This document shows positions 1 through 7,633 of a DNA stretch of 64,000 nucleotides, piece after piece (the stretch's first letter is position 1; every line of letters starts with the position of its first letter). This DNA comes from JAITWN01 sp050486285. Lineage in GTDB: Bacteria; Pseudomonadota; Gammaproteobacteria; SZUA-140. Below the pieces are notes generated by a model. The model was not told where the DNA came from. It saw only the letters and a program-made list of their open reading frames with translations, and searched no databases. Position numbers and translations under genes: made by a program. The DNA is taken from the NCBI GenBank assembly GCA_050486285.1, contig JBJHCZ010000002.1, forward strand, positions 124,001 through 188,000, in the 5' to 3' direction.

Positions 1-86
1 GAGGTCGCGTAAAATGGCAGCTCTGGCCGGCTCTCCAGATAGACAGAGCGGATGAACTCGCCGGTGTGTGGGGAGTGCATAGCCAT
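1..86 (-). pseudogene. HigA-like antitoxin, N-terminal part (cut by window edge)
   Basis: The frame starts with an ATG that overlaps the stop of the preceding HigB-like remnant. It encodes a start resembling HigA antitoxins (MAMHSP..GEFIR.VYLE). The following residues no longer look like the HigA helix-turn-helix, so it may be frameshifted, but the window ends before this can be settled. It is paired with a broken toxin and is probably non-functional. Confidence 0.35.
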
Positions 87-212
87 CAGTGATAATCCTC
101 ATAATCAAGTACGTACGCGTTCCCGTCGAGGGACTCGAACGCGATGCGCCAATTGCCATTCACCGAGATCGGCCAGCGGCCTTCTCCTTACCCTTCAGCG
201 GGTGCGGGCGAA
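86..212 (-). pseudogene. HigB/RelE-like toxin, C-terminal remnant with frameshift
   Basis: On the minus strand one frame reads HPLKG (about 191-205). A shifted frame continues with RWPISVNGNWRIAFE and ends DYEDYH followed by a stop at 86-88. These are the C-terminal hallmarks of HigB mRNA-interferase toxins. The frame changes between the two pieces, and the N-terminal half is missing because the fic coding region lies directly upstream. I read it as a decayed toxin gene, overlapping the start of a HigA-like frame as in intact higBA operons. Confidence 0.5.
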
Positions 213-231
213 GACCTGAGAATACCGTCTA

Positions 232-1464
232 TCACGTCCCATCCGGAAACAACCCCGGCATCCAACGCGGAGCCAGTGTAGCGGGAAAAGCGAGTCGAAA
301 AGGAGCACGCGGACTTTCCGACGTGAGTACCCCATAGTCCGCCAGCGCGGCGACGATACGGCGCGCGTGACGTGCGGTGGCGCCGAGCAGACCGGCAACC
401 TCTCCGCGGGGAAGCTCGCCGCGGTAGAGAATCGCTTCGAGGATGTTGCCAGCCTTGGGCGGTAGGGTGCCGAGGCGCACTTCCTCTTCCGCCCACATGA
501 GGATGCGCGTGCGCAGACGTTCGGGCTGGACCAGCTCTTCCATGAAATTCACCTGATCGATGCACACCTCGAGGAAGAAGCGTGTGAAGTTCACCAGCTC
601 TTCCTCGCTCAAGGTACCGCGGCCGTCGAGGTCGTTGCGGCGTGGCAGATCACAGCGTGCCAGATGCCCTTTGTAGGTTGAGACGTTGCGCGCCAGACCC
701 CGCGCAACAGACCAGATGCCGCCGGTGTTCAGCGTCTCCAGCAGCATGGCGTGCGACATCAGGCGCGCGACGCGACCGTTGCCGTCGAGGAATGGGTGGA
801 TCCACAAGAGCCTGTGATGAGCGGCGGCGGCGGCCAGGATCGCGTCCGTTCTGCCGAGCCGGCTGTAGGTGCGCTCGAAATAAGCGAGAAGCCGGGGGAT
901 AACGCCGGGGCTGACGGCGACGTGCTGGCCGACCCTCACATCGCGGCGCCTGAGTTCGCCGGGGATCACCTTCAAACGCTCGCCGGTATCCGGGTCTCCC
1001 ACCCAGAGCAGGTCTTCCGGCAGCAGCTCGCAGAAGCGTCGGTGAACCTCGCAGATCCCTTCCACGGTTACGGAGCGACCCGCGAGGCCGCCGGAATCGA
1101 TCCAGCGCTGCACGGTGATATGCGCCTTGGCTTCGAGCTGGAGATCGCGCTTGCGCGCGTCAGTGCTGTAATCATTTCTGAGCGCCCGCTCGATATCGAC
1201 CGGGTGCGTGTCGTGACCTTCAATCAGGTTGCTGTAATAGCAGTTCATGGCCCGGACCAGGTCGGCCAGGGCCGTGCGCACGCCTTCGGGCAGGCTGCGA
1301 CGGAAACCGGCCGCCTTGGCCGCGAGCTCGACGGTCAGATCGGTGAGGACGCCTCTGTGGAGGGAGCTCTCGCCGATGAGCAGCGGCTCCATCAACTCGG
1401 CGCCTTCGCCTCGGTCCACGGCCGCTAAAATGTCCGCTTTGATGTCCGCATGATGATCAGTCAT
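232..1464 (-). CDS. fic: Fic family protein (predicted AMP transferase)
   Basis: The 410-residue protein has the complete Fic core motif HPFLDGNGR at about residues 223-231; its histidine is the catalytic base and it binds the nucleotide phosphates. An N-terminal SNLIEG at about 78-83 fits the (S/T)xxxE(G/N) inhibitory motif, making this a self-inhibited class II Fic protein. Such enzymes attach AMP to hydroxyl side chains of target proteins; the target here is unknown. The C-terminal 80 residues look like a winged helix. It is transcribed away from traU and next to a ruined higBA pair, so it is probably cargo in a gap of the transfer region. Confidence 0.9.
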   Translation of the reverse strand: MTDHHADIKADILAAVDRGEGAELMEPLLIGESSLHRGVLTDLTVELAAKAAGFRRSLPEGVRTALADLVRAMNCYYSNLIEGHDTHPVDIERALRNDYSTDARKRDLQLEAKAHITVQRWIDSGGLAGRSVTVEGICEVHRRFCELLPEDLLWVGDPDTGERLKVIPGELRRRDVRVGQHVAVSPGVIPRLLAYFERTYSRLGRTDAILAAAAAHHRLLWIHPFLDGNGRVARLMSHAMLLETLNTGGIWSVARGLARNVSTYKGHLARCDLPRRNDLDGRGTLSEEELVNFTRFFLEVCIDQVNFMEELVQPERLRTRILMWAEEEVRLGTLPPKAGNILEAILYRGELPRGEVAGLLGATARHARRIVAALADYGVLTSESPRAPFRLAFPATLAPRWMPGLFPDGT

Positions 1465-1660
1465 TGCTTCTGTATATCATATAGTTGCGACATAATATAG
1501 CTAAAATACGCCTGATTGATGTCCTCATTGGAGTCAGCCGAGATTCCGGGGTGCGGCTGGAGCCCAATTTCCGTGCGTTCCGGACCGTCGACCGGTTCTC
1601 GAAATCTCCTCGCCCATGAAATAACGTTTCTCCTTTCTCGGATATCCTTACAAGTGAACG
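1465..1660. promoter_or_regulatory. Divergent fic/traU intergenic region
   Basis: This 196-base gap separates leftward fic from rightward traU and must hold both promoters. The first 45 bases, next to fic, are far more AT-rich than the surroundings (about 1468-1508) and contain TATATT- and TATGAT-like hexamers on the minus strand. I cannot fix -35 elements with confidence. No gene is visible in the gap. Confidence 0.35.
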
Positions 1661-2674
1661 ATGGGCGCCATGAAGCGCCCATCGTTCCATCAGATCTTGT
1701 TTGCGGCATGCCTCGCTACGGCACTGACCTGGCTGATCGCACCGCCGGCCTCGGCCGCCGAGCCCTGCTACGGCCGCTTCCCCAACCCCTTCACCGACAT
1801 CTGCTGGAAATGCGTGTTCCCGATCAGCATCGGTCCGTTAAAAGTGGACATGGGTATGGAGGACTCCGGCGACAGCGTGCCGTTGATCTGCACCTGCCCC
1901 GCGCCACCGCCGGTCTTCATCCGGATCGGGCTCGGGACCAGCTTCTGGGAGCCGGCCCGTGTGGCGGAGGTGGTCCGTACGCCGTTCTGCTCGCCCCTGC
2001 TGGGGGGCGTCACCCTGGGATCATGGGCATCGCCCTCGGGCACCAACGTCAAGACCAGCGACAACCGTAACGCCTTCTACCACGTCCATTGGTACAGCTA
2101 TCCGTTGCTGGCCTGGATGGATCTGCTGACAGATGTCGCGTGCACCGCTCCCGAGTCCTTCGATGTCCTGTATCTCTCGGAACTGGATCCGCTGTGGGAC
2201 GATGACGAACTCGCGTTCCTGATCAACCCCGAGGCGGCACTGTTCGCGAATACCGCCGCCCAGGCCGCCTGCGCCGCCGATTGTGCCGCGGCCACGGTCG
2301 GCTTTCCGCTCGATCCGTTGTTCTGGTGCGCCGGATGTCAGGGCTCGATGTACCCGCTCGATGGCAACGTGAAGCATCACGAAGGCGGCGTGGACAGTTC
2401 GCTGCTGCTGGTGCAGCGCATGGCGGCCAAGCTGCATCGGCAGTTCGTCGCTCTCGACACGTCCAGCCGGGAAGCGATGTGTATGCCCCTGCCGCTGCCG
2501 ATCCTGCGCAAGTCCCAGTACAAGACGCAGATGATCTACCCCACCCCCTACACCCTCGATGCGCAGCCCTTCGGGCGCGTCACGATTCCTTGGGGCGCGG
2601 GTCGCGAATATCCGGTTCGGGGCGAGGACTGGGCCTATCTCATCTGGAGGAAGCGGGCATGCTGCGCCTTCTGA
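1661..2674 (+). CDS. traU: Conjugal transfer protein TraU
   Basis: The 337-residue protein begins with a signal peptide (hydrophobic stretch to about residue 30, ending PPASAA). It then shows the cysteine-rich TraU pattern, with CYGRFPNPFTDICWKCVFP near the mature N-terminus and many later cysteines expected to form disulfides in the periplasm. TraU is a periplasmic factor needed for DNA transfer by F-type systems. It is first in a tight operon with trbC, traN, traF, traH and traG. In most F-type clusters traW precedes it; here a fic gene on the other strand does. Start choice is uncertain between 1661 and 1670, as neither has a strong ribosome binding site. Confidence 0.9.
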   Translation: MGAMKRPSFHQILFAACLATALTWLIAPPASAAEPCYGRFPNPFTDICWKCVFPISIGPLKVDMGMEDSGDSVPLICTCPAPPPVFIRIGLGTSFWEPARVAEVVRTPFCSPLLGGVTLGSWASPSGTNVKTSDNRNAFYHVHWYSYPLLAWMDLLTDVACTAPESFDVLYLSELDPLWDDDELAFLINPEAALFANTAAQAACAADCAAATVGFPLDPLFWCAGCQGSMYPLDGNVKHHEGGVDSSLLLVQRMAAKLHRQFVALDTSSREAMCMPLPLPILRKSQYKTQMIYPTPYTLDAQPFGRVTIPWGAGREYPVRGEDWAYLIWRKRACCAF

Positions 2675-3453
2675 GGATGCTGGCGATCGCCGGCCTCTGT
2701 GCTCACGTCCCTTCGGTCCTACCGGCTTCTCAGCCCGACACCGAGGACTTGGAAAACGCACGCGCCCGATCGGGCGAGGCAGTGGAACAGGCATGGCGCT
2801 TGAGCCGCGATGCCGACTTCAATGACGAGATCCATCGAGAGGCCGACCGCGCCCTGTCGGCCGTGATGAGAACAGATCCCGGCACCGGCCTCCTTCCAGG
2901 CGGCGCCCTGCCCGACATCGATACAGAGACGCTGGCGAAAGCCCGGAGCGACATCGAGGCCCTGCTGGCAAATCCCGGCCTGGTGACCCCCGATAGCGCT
3001 ACCACCGTAGAGTCTGCGCCACTGATCTTCGTTTCATTCTCGATGCCTGAAGAAGCCCTCCGGTCGCTGCTCTTGGAGGCGGCGGTGACGGAATCGCCGG
3101 TGTTGCTGCGTGGGCTCGCGGAAAACTCCATGCAGCGCACCGCGGAACGCCTCGGCGAACTGCTGGACATCGAGGATCAGGGCGATACGAACACCGGCAA
3201 GGCGAAGCCATCCGTCGCGATCGATCCCACGCTGTTCGAACGCTTCGGCGTGGACAAGGTGCCGACCTTCGTGCTGCCGCTCGATGCCGCCGCTCCCTGC
3301 ACTCCGGAAGGCTGTCCGGTTCCGGAACATCTCAAGATAGCCGGCGACGTCAGCCTCGACTATGCCCTCGGCGTCATGGCGCGGGAGGCCAGCGATACGC
3401 CGCTCGGAATCCACGCCAGAGAATGGCGCCGGCGGCTGGAGGTGCGACCATGA
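2659..3453 (+). CDS. trbC: F-type pilin assembly protein TrbC
   Basis: The 264-residue protein starts at an ATG inside the end of traU, with TGGAGG just upstream. A signal-like N-terminus is followed by a charged linker. The C-terminal domain, from about residue 115, carries the family signature IFVSFSMP and a thioredoxin-like region with VPTFVLP. TrbC proteins act in the periplasm during pilus assembly. It overlaps traU by 16 bases and traN by four (ATGA), so translation is likely coupled. Confidence 0.85.
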   Translation: MLRLLRMLAIAGLCAHVPSVLPASQPDTEDLENARARSGEAVEQAWRLSRDADFNDEIHREADRALSAVMRTDPGTGLLPGGALPDIDTETLAKARSDIEALLANPGLVTPDSATTVESAPLIFVSFSMPEEALRSLLLEAAVTESPVLLRGLAENSMQRTAERLGELLDIEDQGDTNTGKAKPSVAIDPTLFERFGVDKVPTFVLPLDAAAPCTPEGCPVPEHLKIAGDVSLDYALGVMAREASDTPLGIHAREWRRRLEVRP

Positions 3454-5414
3454 GCACCTGCCGGGCCCTCCTCCTGCTATGCCTCGCACTGCCCGCTGCG
3501 GCTGTCGCCGATCTCACTCGCGACGAGGCCCTGCAGCTCGGCAAGGACTTCGGTGGCTCGAACAACGCCGCCGTCTCGAACGCGGCTTCCAGCCCGGATC
3601 TCTCCGCGGTACCCGGCTACCAGGGCGCCGACACCCCGGAGTCCCAATACTACGGCTCGGGTCTCGGCATCGAGGACGCTGCACGCCAGGCACTGCCCGA
3701 CAGCGAAGTCGGCACCTACGTGCAGGACAGCGCCCTGAGTCGACCGCGTTTCACGATCGATCGTGACGACCCGATCGTCCAGCGCGGCGACGCCATCAGC
3801 GCCGATCCCGAGGCCCTGCTCGGGTCGCAATTCACCGGCCAATACAGCGGCTGCCGTGAGATCACGACGACTGCCGCACCCGCCACCTGGTCCGAGGAAC
3901 ACTGCACCGAATGGGGCATGGAAGAGGTGCTCGGCTGCACCAGGACACTCAGACTCTCGTGCAACCGGCCCATCGAATGCGACGCCGGCGGCATCGATCT
4001 CGAGTCGGTGCAGAGCGACATGCGATGGACATACGACTACCCCTACATGACCATCGGCACCCTCAGCGATAACTACTGGACCGGCCAGTGCGCCGTCTTC
4101 GACCGCAGCACGGCGTTCCTGATCGAGGACATCGACAAGATCCAGGAATTCACCCTGATCGAGGCGGGTTTCGACGACTGGATCAGCGTCACCGTGAACG
4201 GGACTCTGGTCTACGTGGGTCCGTATGGCGGGGATCGCCTGGAGATCGATGTCTATGATCCGCTCGGGATAGGCTTGCTCGTCGAGCGGGTGCAGTACGG
4301 CCCCTCCGACTACGGCGCCTGCGAACTCAGCACCAGCTGGCACAGGACATTGGACATCGACATCAAGCCCTATCTGCACACCGGCCTCAACATCATCGAC
4401 ATGCGCGTCATCGTCGCCGGCGCTGGCGAGGGCTGGATGAAGTTCAAAGCGACGCAGTACTGCGATTGCGAGTGGTCGGAGACCTGGGATAGCACCTGCG
4501 GCACGCTGGAACAACAGGCGCAGGCCGGCCTGTGCGTCCCGCAATCCCAGACCTGCACCGAACCGAACGAGACACGACTCATCGACGGCATCGCCGTCCA
4601 TCGCGACTGCTGGCGGTATGACGATTCCTACCTGTGCGCCACTGGCGGGACCCGCGAGGAGACCTATTGCCAGGAACTGCGCGATCGGGGTTGCAGCCAA
4701 GTCGACTCCAGGTGCGTGAATACCCTGTCCGACGGCTCCTGCTTCGAGTACGAGCAGACCTATCGCTGCCCGCAGGACGACGCCGTCACGCAGACCGTGA
4801 TGGACTGCGGCAGCCAGACCTTTTGCCTGGACGGCGCGTGCTTCGACACCGGCTACGAGCCCAACCAGGACTTCGCGCTCGCCGCGAGTCACCTCGGTGC
4901 GATGGAATCCGCCGCGAAGGACTTCGACACCGACGAGATGCTGATCTTCAAGGGCGAGGATCTGCGCTGCAAGAAGGCGGTGCTCGGCTTCGAGAACTGT
5001 TGCAAGGACAGCGGCTGGGGTATCGACCTGTCGCTTGCCCAGTGCTCCGAGCAAGAGAAAATCCTCGGGCAGAAGCGCGAGGCCGGCCAATGCCATTATG
5101 TCGGCTCCTATTGCAGCGATCGCTCCCTGTTCGGCTGTCTCGCGCGCAGGTACACCTACTGCTGCTTCAGTTCCAATCTCGCCCGCATCATCCACGAACA
5201 GGGGCGCGTGCAGCTAGGCATCGACTGGGGATCCGCGCGGAATCCCGACTGCCGGGGCCTCACACCTGAGGAGCTGACGAGCATCGACTTTGCGAGTATC
5301 GATTTCAGCGAGTTCTACGCCGATGCCTTCGCCGCCGCCGACAATGCCGATCGGCCTTCCGAGGGCCAGATGCGGCAGATCATCGAACAGCGCATTCAGG
5401 ATCTGTTGCAATGA
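3450..5414 (+). CDS. traN: Mating pair stabilisation protein TraN
   Basis: The 654-residue protein has a signal peptide ending around AAAVADL, followed by a region very rich in cysteine. The C-terminal third carries the conserved TraN block (CKKAVLGFENCCKDSGWG), with many paired cysteines. TraN is an outer membrane protein of F-type donors that holds mating cells together, and its variable middle part sets recipient preference. Size is close to F TraN (about 600 residues). The start at 3450 has GGAGG upstream and overlaps the trbC stop; the end overlaps the traF start (ATGA). Confidence 0.87.
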   Translation: MSTCRALLLLCLALPAAAVADLTRDEALQLGKDFGGSNNAAVSNAASSPDLSAVPGYQGADTPESQYYGSGLGIEDAARQALPDSEVGTYVQDSALSRPRFTIDRDDPIVQRGDAISADPEALLGSQFTGQYSGCREITTTAAPATWSEEHCTEWGMEEVLGCTRTLRLSCNRPIECDAGGIDLESVQSDMRWTYDYPYMTIGTLSDNYWTGQCAVFDRSTAFLIEDIDKIQEFTLIEAGFDDWISVTVNGTLVYVGPYGGDRLEIDVYDPLGIGLLVERVQYGPSDYGACELSTSWHRTLDIDIKPYLHTGLNIIDMRVIVAGAGEGWMKFKATQYCDCEWSETWDSTCGTLEQQAQAGLCVPQSQTCTEPNETRLIDGIAVHRDCWRYDDSYLCATGGTREETYCQELRDRGCSQVDSRCVNTLSDGSCFEYEQTYRCPQDDAVTQTVMDCGSQTFCLDGACFDTGYEPNQDFALAASHLGAMESAAKDFDTDEMLIFKGEDLRCKKAVLGFENCCKDSGWGIDLSLAQCSEQEKILGQKREAGQCHYVGSYCSDRSLFGCLARRYTYCCFSSNLARIIHEQGRVQLGIDWGSARNPDCRGLTPEELTSIDFASIDFSEFYADAFAAADNADRPSEGQMRQIIEQRIQDLLQ

Positions 5415-6229
5415 TCCTGACCCGGCTCGTCATCACGTCGGCACTGCTGATACTGAGCTCGGCCCATGTACACGCCGAGAATCCGGAGGTCTACTACGAG
5501 CGGCATCGCGAGGGCTGGTTCTGGTACCAGGATCCAGCTCCGAGATCCGAGTCCGAAGTGCCCGAGGCTCTGTCGCCGGCGCCCTTCGACCCGGTCGCGG
5601 TGCTGGCGACCTTCCAGCAGGAGATCGAGACCGCGAAGGCCCGTGCAATTCTTGAACCCTCCGACGAGAACCTCGCGACCTACCTGAGGCTGAACCAACT
5701 CGCGATGAACCGCGCGGGCGCATTCGCTCAGGCCTGGCAGCGCGCGGTGTGGACCACGCCGGCACTGGATACCCGGCTCACGAATCCGGTCAACGACCAG
5801 GCCGTGCAGGCGTTCAACGACGAGAAACTCCGGCTGGTCGACGACTTTCTGGTCGCGACCGCCCGCAGTCACGGTCTGTTTTTCTTCTTCAAGGGTTCCT
5901 GCCCGTTCTGCCACCGGTTCGCGCCGATCCTGAAGGCATTCGCCGAGACCTATGGCTTTCCCGTGATTCCCGTCAGCCTCGACGGCGGTGCGCTACCCGA
6001 CTTTCCCGATCCCCGCACCAACACGGATGCGGCGCTCGAGCTGAACACGGACACGGTGCCCGCCGTGTACCTGGTGAATCCCCGCGACCGCTCCGTCCAC
6101 CCCGTCGCGTTCGGCTACGTGAGCTGGTCAGAGCTGCGTGAGCGGATCTACACCCTGCTGAAGGGAGAGCCGCCGAATCCATTGCTGCAGGCGCAATTCT
6201 CGAGGGAGCTGATCGATGCCAAAGACTAG
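5411..6229 (+). CDS. traF: Conjugal pilus assembly protein TraF (thioredoxin-like)
   Basis: This 272-residue exported protein has a signal peptide of about 22 residues and a C-terminal thioredoxin fold. The fold contains CPFC at about residues 164-167 within FFFFKGSCPFCHRFAP. F plasmid TraF lacks the active CxxC, whereas many relatives keep it, so this copy may be an active disulfide oxidoreductase for the cysteine-rich TraU, TraN and TraH. It overlaps traN by four bases and traH by 14. Confidence 0.9.
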   Translation: MILTRLVITSALLILSSAHVHAENPEVYYERHREGWFWYQDPAPRSESEVPEALSPAPFDPVAVLATFQQEIETAKARAILEPSDENLATYLRLNQLAMNRAGAFAQAWQRAVWTTPALDTRLTNPVNDQAVQAFNDEKLRLVDDFLVATARSHGLFFFFKGSCPFCHRFAPILKAFAETYGFPVIPVSLDGGALPDFPDPRTNTDAALELNTDTVPAVYLVNPRDRSVHPVAFGYVSWSELRERIYTLLKGEPPNPLLQAQFSRELIDAKD

Positions 6230-7622
6230 GACCGGTACGTGCCTTTTGGCCCTGTGCCTCTGCCTTTCCACCCTCACCGTCCGGGCCGACCTCGCCTCGG
6301 ACATGGACACCTTCTTCAACGACATCAACTTCAGCAACGTCACCCGGCCCGGCGTCTACGAGGGCCAGAGCGCCGGCTACTTCACCGGCGGCGGCGTATT
6401 CATGCGTGTACCGCAGCGCAACTACACCCTCTACTCGGTACAGTGGCCGCGCTTTCGCGCCGGTTGCGGCGGCATCGACTTCTTCACCGGGGGCTTCTCG
6501 TTCATCAATGCCCAGGAGTTCGTGGCCATGCTCCAGAACATCGGCTCAGTGGCGGTGAGCCAGGCCTTCATGCTGGCGCTGCGCACCATCAGCCCGCAGA
6601 TCGCGTCGACGATGGAGCAGATACAGACCTGGGCGCAGCAATACGGCCTGAACAGCATCAACGCCTGTGAAGCCGGGTCCTCGCTCGCGGGCGGGGCGCT
6701 CAAGACCTTCGGACTGTCCAAGCAGGCCTGCGTCATGGAGCGGGTCAACAGCCGGGGCGAGACCTGGTCCGAGGCGGAGGTCGCCTGCACCACAGGGGGC
6801 GAGCGCATGAGTACGCTGGAGAACAGCCAGATGAAGCGGCTGATGGTGACCGAGGGCAACCTCGCCTGGCGCGCAATGATGCGCAATCCGTTCTTCGTCG
6901 CCGATCGAGACCTCGCCCAGGTGATGATGAACCTCTCCGGCACTGTGATCCTGCGCGTCGACGACCCCGGCAGCGAGGACACCACCATGACCTACCAGGT
7001 GATTCCGTCCATCCTGACCGATGGCGCCGGCCGGGATCTGCTGCGGGTGTTGCTCGAGGGCGGCAGTGTCACCGTGAGAGCCTGCGCCGATGATGCCGCT
7101 GACGAACTCGCCTGCACCGACATGAATGACTCACAGACCGTCGTCATCGATCATGGGCTGATCGCGAAAGTGCGCACCCTCCTCGATGAGATCGTGCTCA
7201 ACATCCAGACCGACACCCGTCTCGACGACGTGCAGCGGGGGCTGCTCTCCTCCACCTCGCTGCCGGTCCATAAGTACTTGACGGTGGGCGTGGCCTACAT
7301 CCCGGGGGCGCTCGCGCCGGAGATTGAGGGTTACGCGACGCTCATCGCGAAGGACATCCTCTATACCTACCTGAACGACCTGCTCGGCAAGATGGTCGCC
7401 TCGGCGAACGCGCTGGAGAACCGGGGGGACGATCGGATCCGCGATTTCCTCGACGGGGTGATCATGGCACGGCGGGAGATCCGCAATCATCAGGACGACG
7501 TACGGCGGACCTTCGAAGAGACGCTGGTGTTCACCCAGCGGGTGAGGGAATACGAGAAGGCGCTGGTCGGCAAGCTCTCACCGGGCATGTTCCGCAGCCT
7601 GGTCTGGGCCTCTTCGCACTGA
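6216..7622 (+). CDS. traH: Conjugal pilus assembly protein TraH
   Basis: The 468-residue protein has an N-terminal signal peptide (about 24 residues), then the TraH hallmark beginning DMDTFFNDINFSNVTRPGVYEGQ. The segment YFTGGGVFMRVPQRN and the central cysteines also fit the family, and the C-terminal quarter is predicted helical. TraH is a periplasmic and outer membrane linked factor needed for F-type pilus formation, acting with TraF, TrbC, TraU and TraW. Its start lies in the end of traF behind AGGGAG. Confidence 0.9.
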   Translation: MPKTRTGTCLLALCLCLSTLTVRADLASDMDTFFNDINFSNVTRPGVYEGQSAGYFTGGGVFMRVPQRNYTLYSVQWPRFRAGCGGIDFFTGGFSFINAQEFVAMLQNIGSVAVSQAFMLALRTISPQIASTMEQIQTWAQQYGLNSINACEAGSSLAGGALKTFGLSKQACVMERVNSRGETWSEAEVACTTGGERMSTLENSQMKRLMVTEGNLAWRAMMRNPFFVADRDLAQVMMNLSGTVILRVDDPGSEDTTMTYQVIPSILTDGAGRDLLRVLLEGGSVTVRACADDAADELACTDMNDSQTVVIDHGLIAKVRTLLDEIVLNIQTDTRLDDVQRGLLSSTSLPVHKYLTVGVAYIPGALAPEIEGYATLIAKDILYTYLNDLLGKMVASANALENRGDDRIRDFLDGVIMARREIRNHQDDVRRTFEETLVFTQRVREYEKALVGKLSPGMFRSLVWASSH

Positions 7623-7633
7623 GGTAGTGAGGC

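Noticed and set aside
89..337. Possible 82-residue plus-strand gene at the left edge
   Set aside because: It lies over the HigB remnant and fic end on the opposite strand, has no ribosome binding site and no family resemblance.
3477..5195. 572-codon open frame on the minus strand
   Set aside because: It is antisense to traN; the cysteine-rich TraN translation is clearly the real one.
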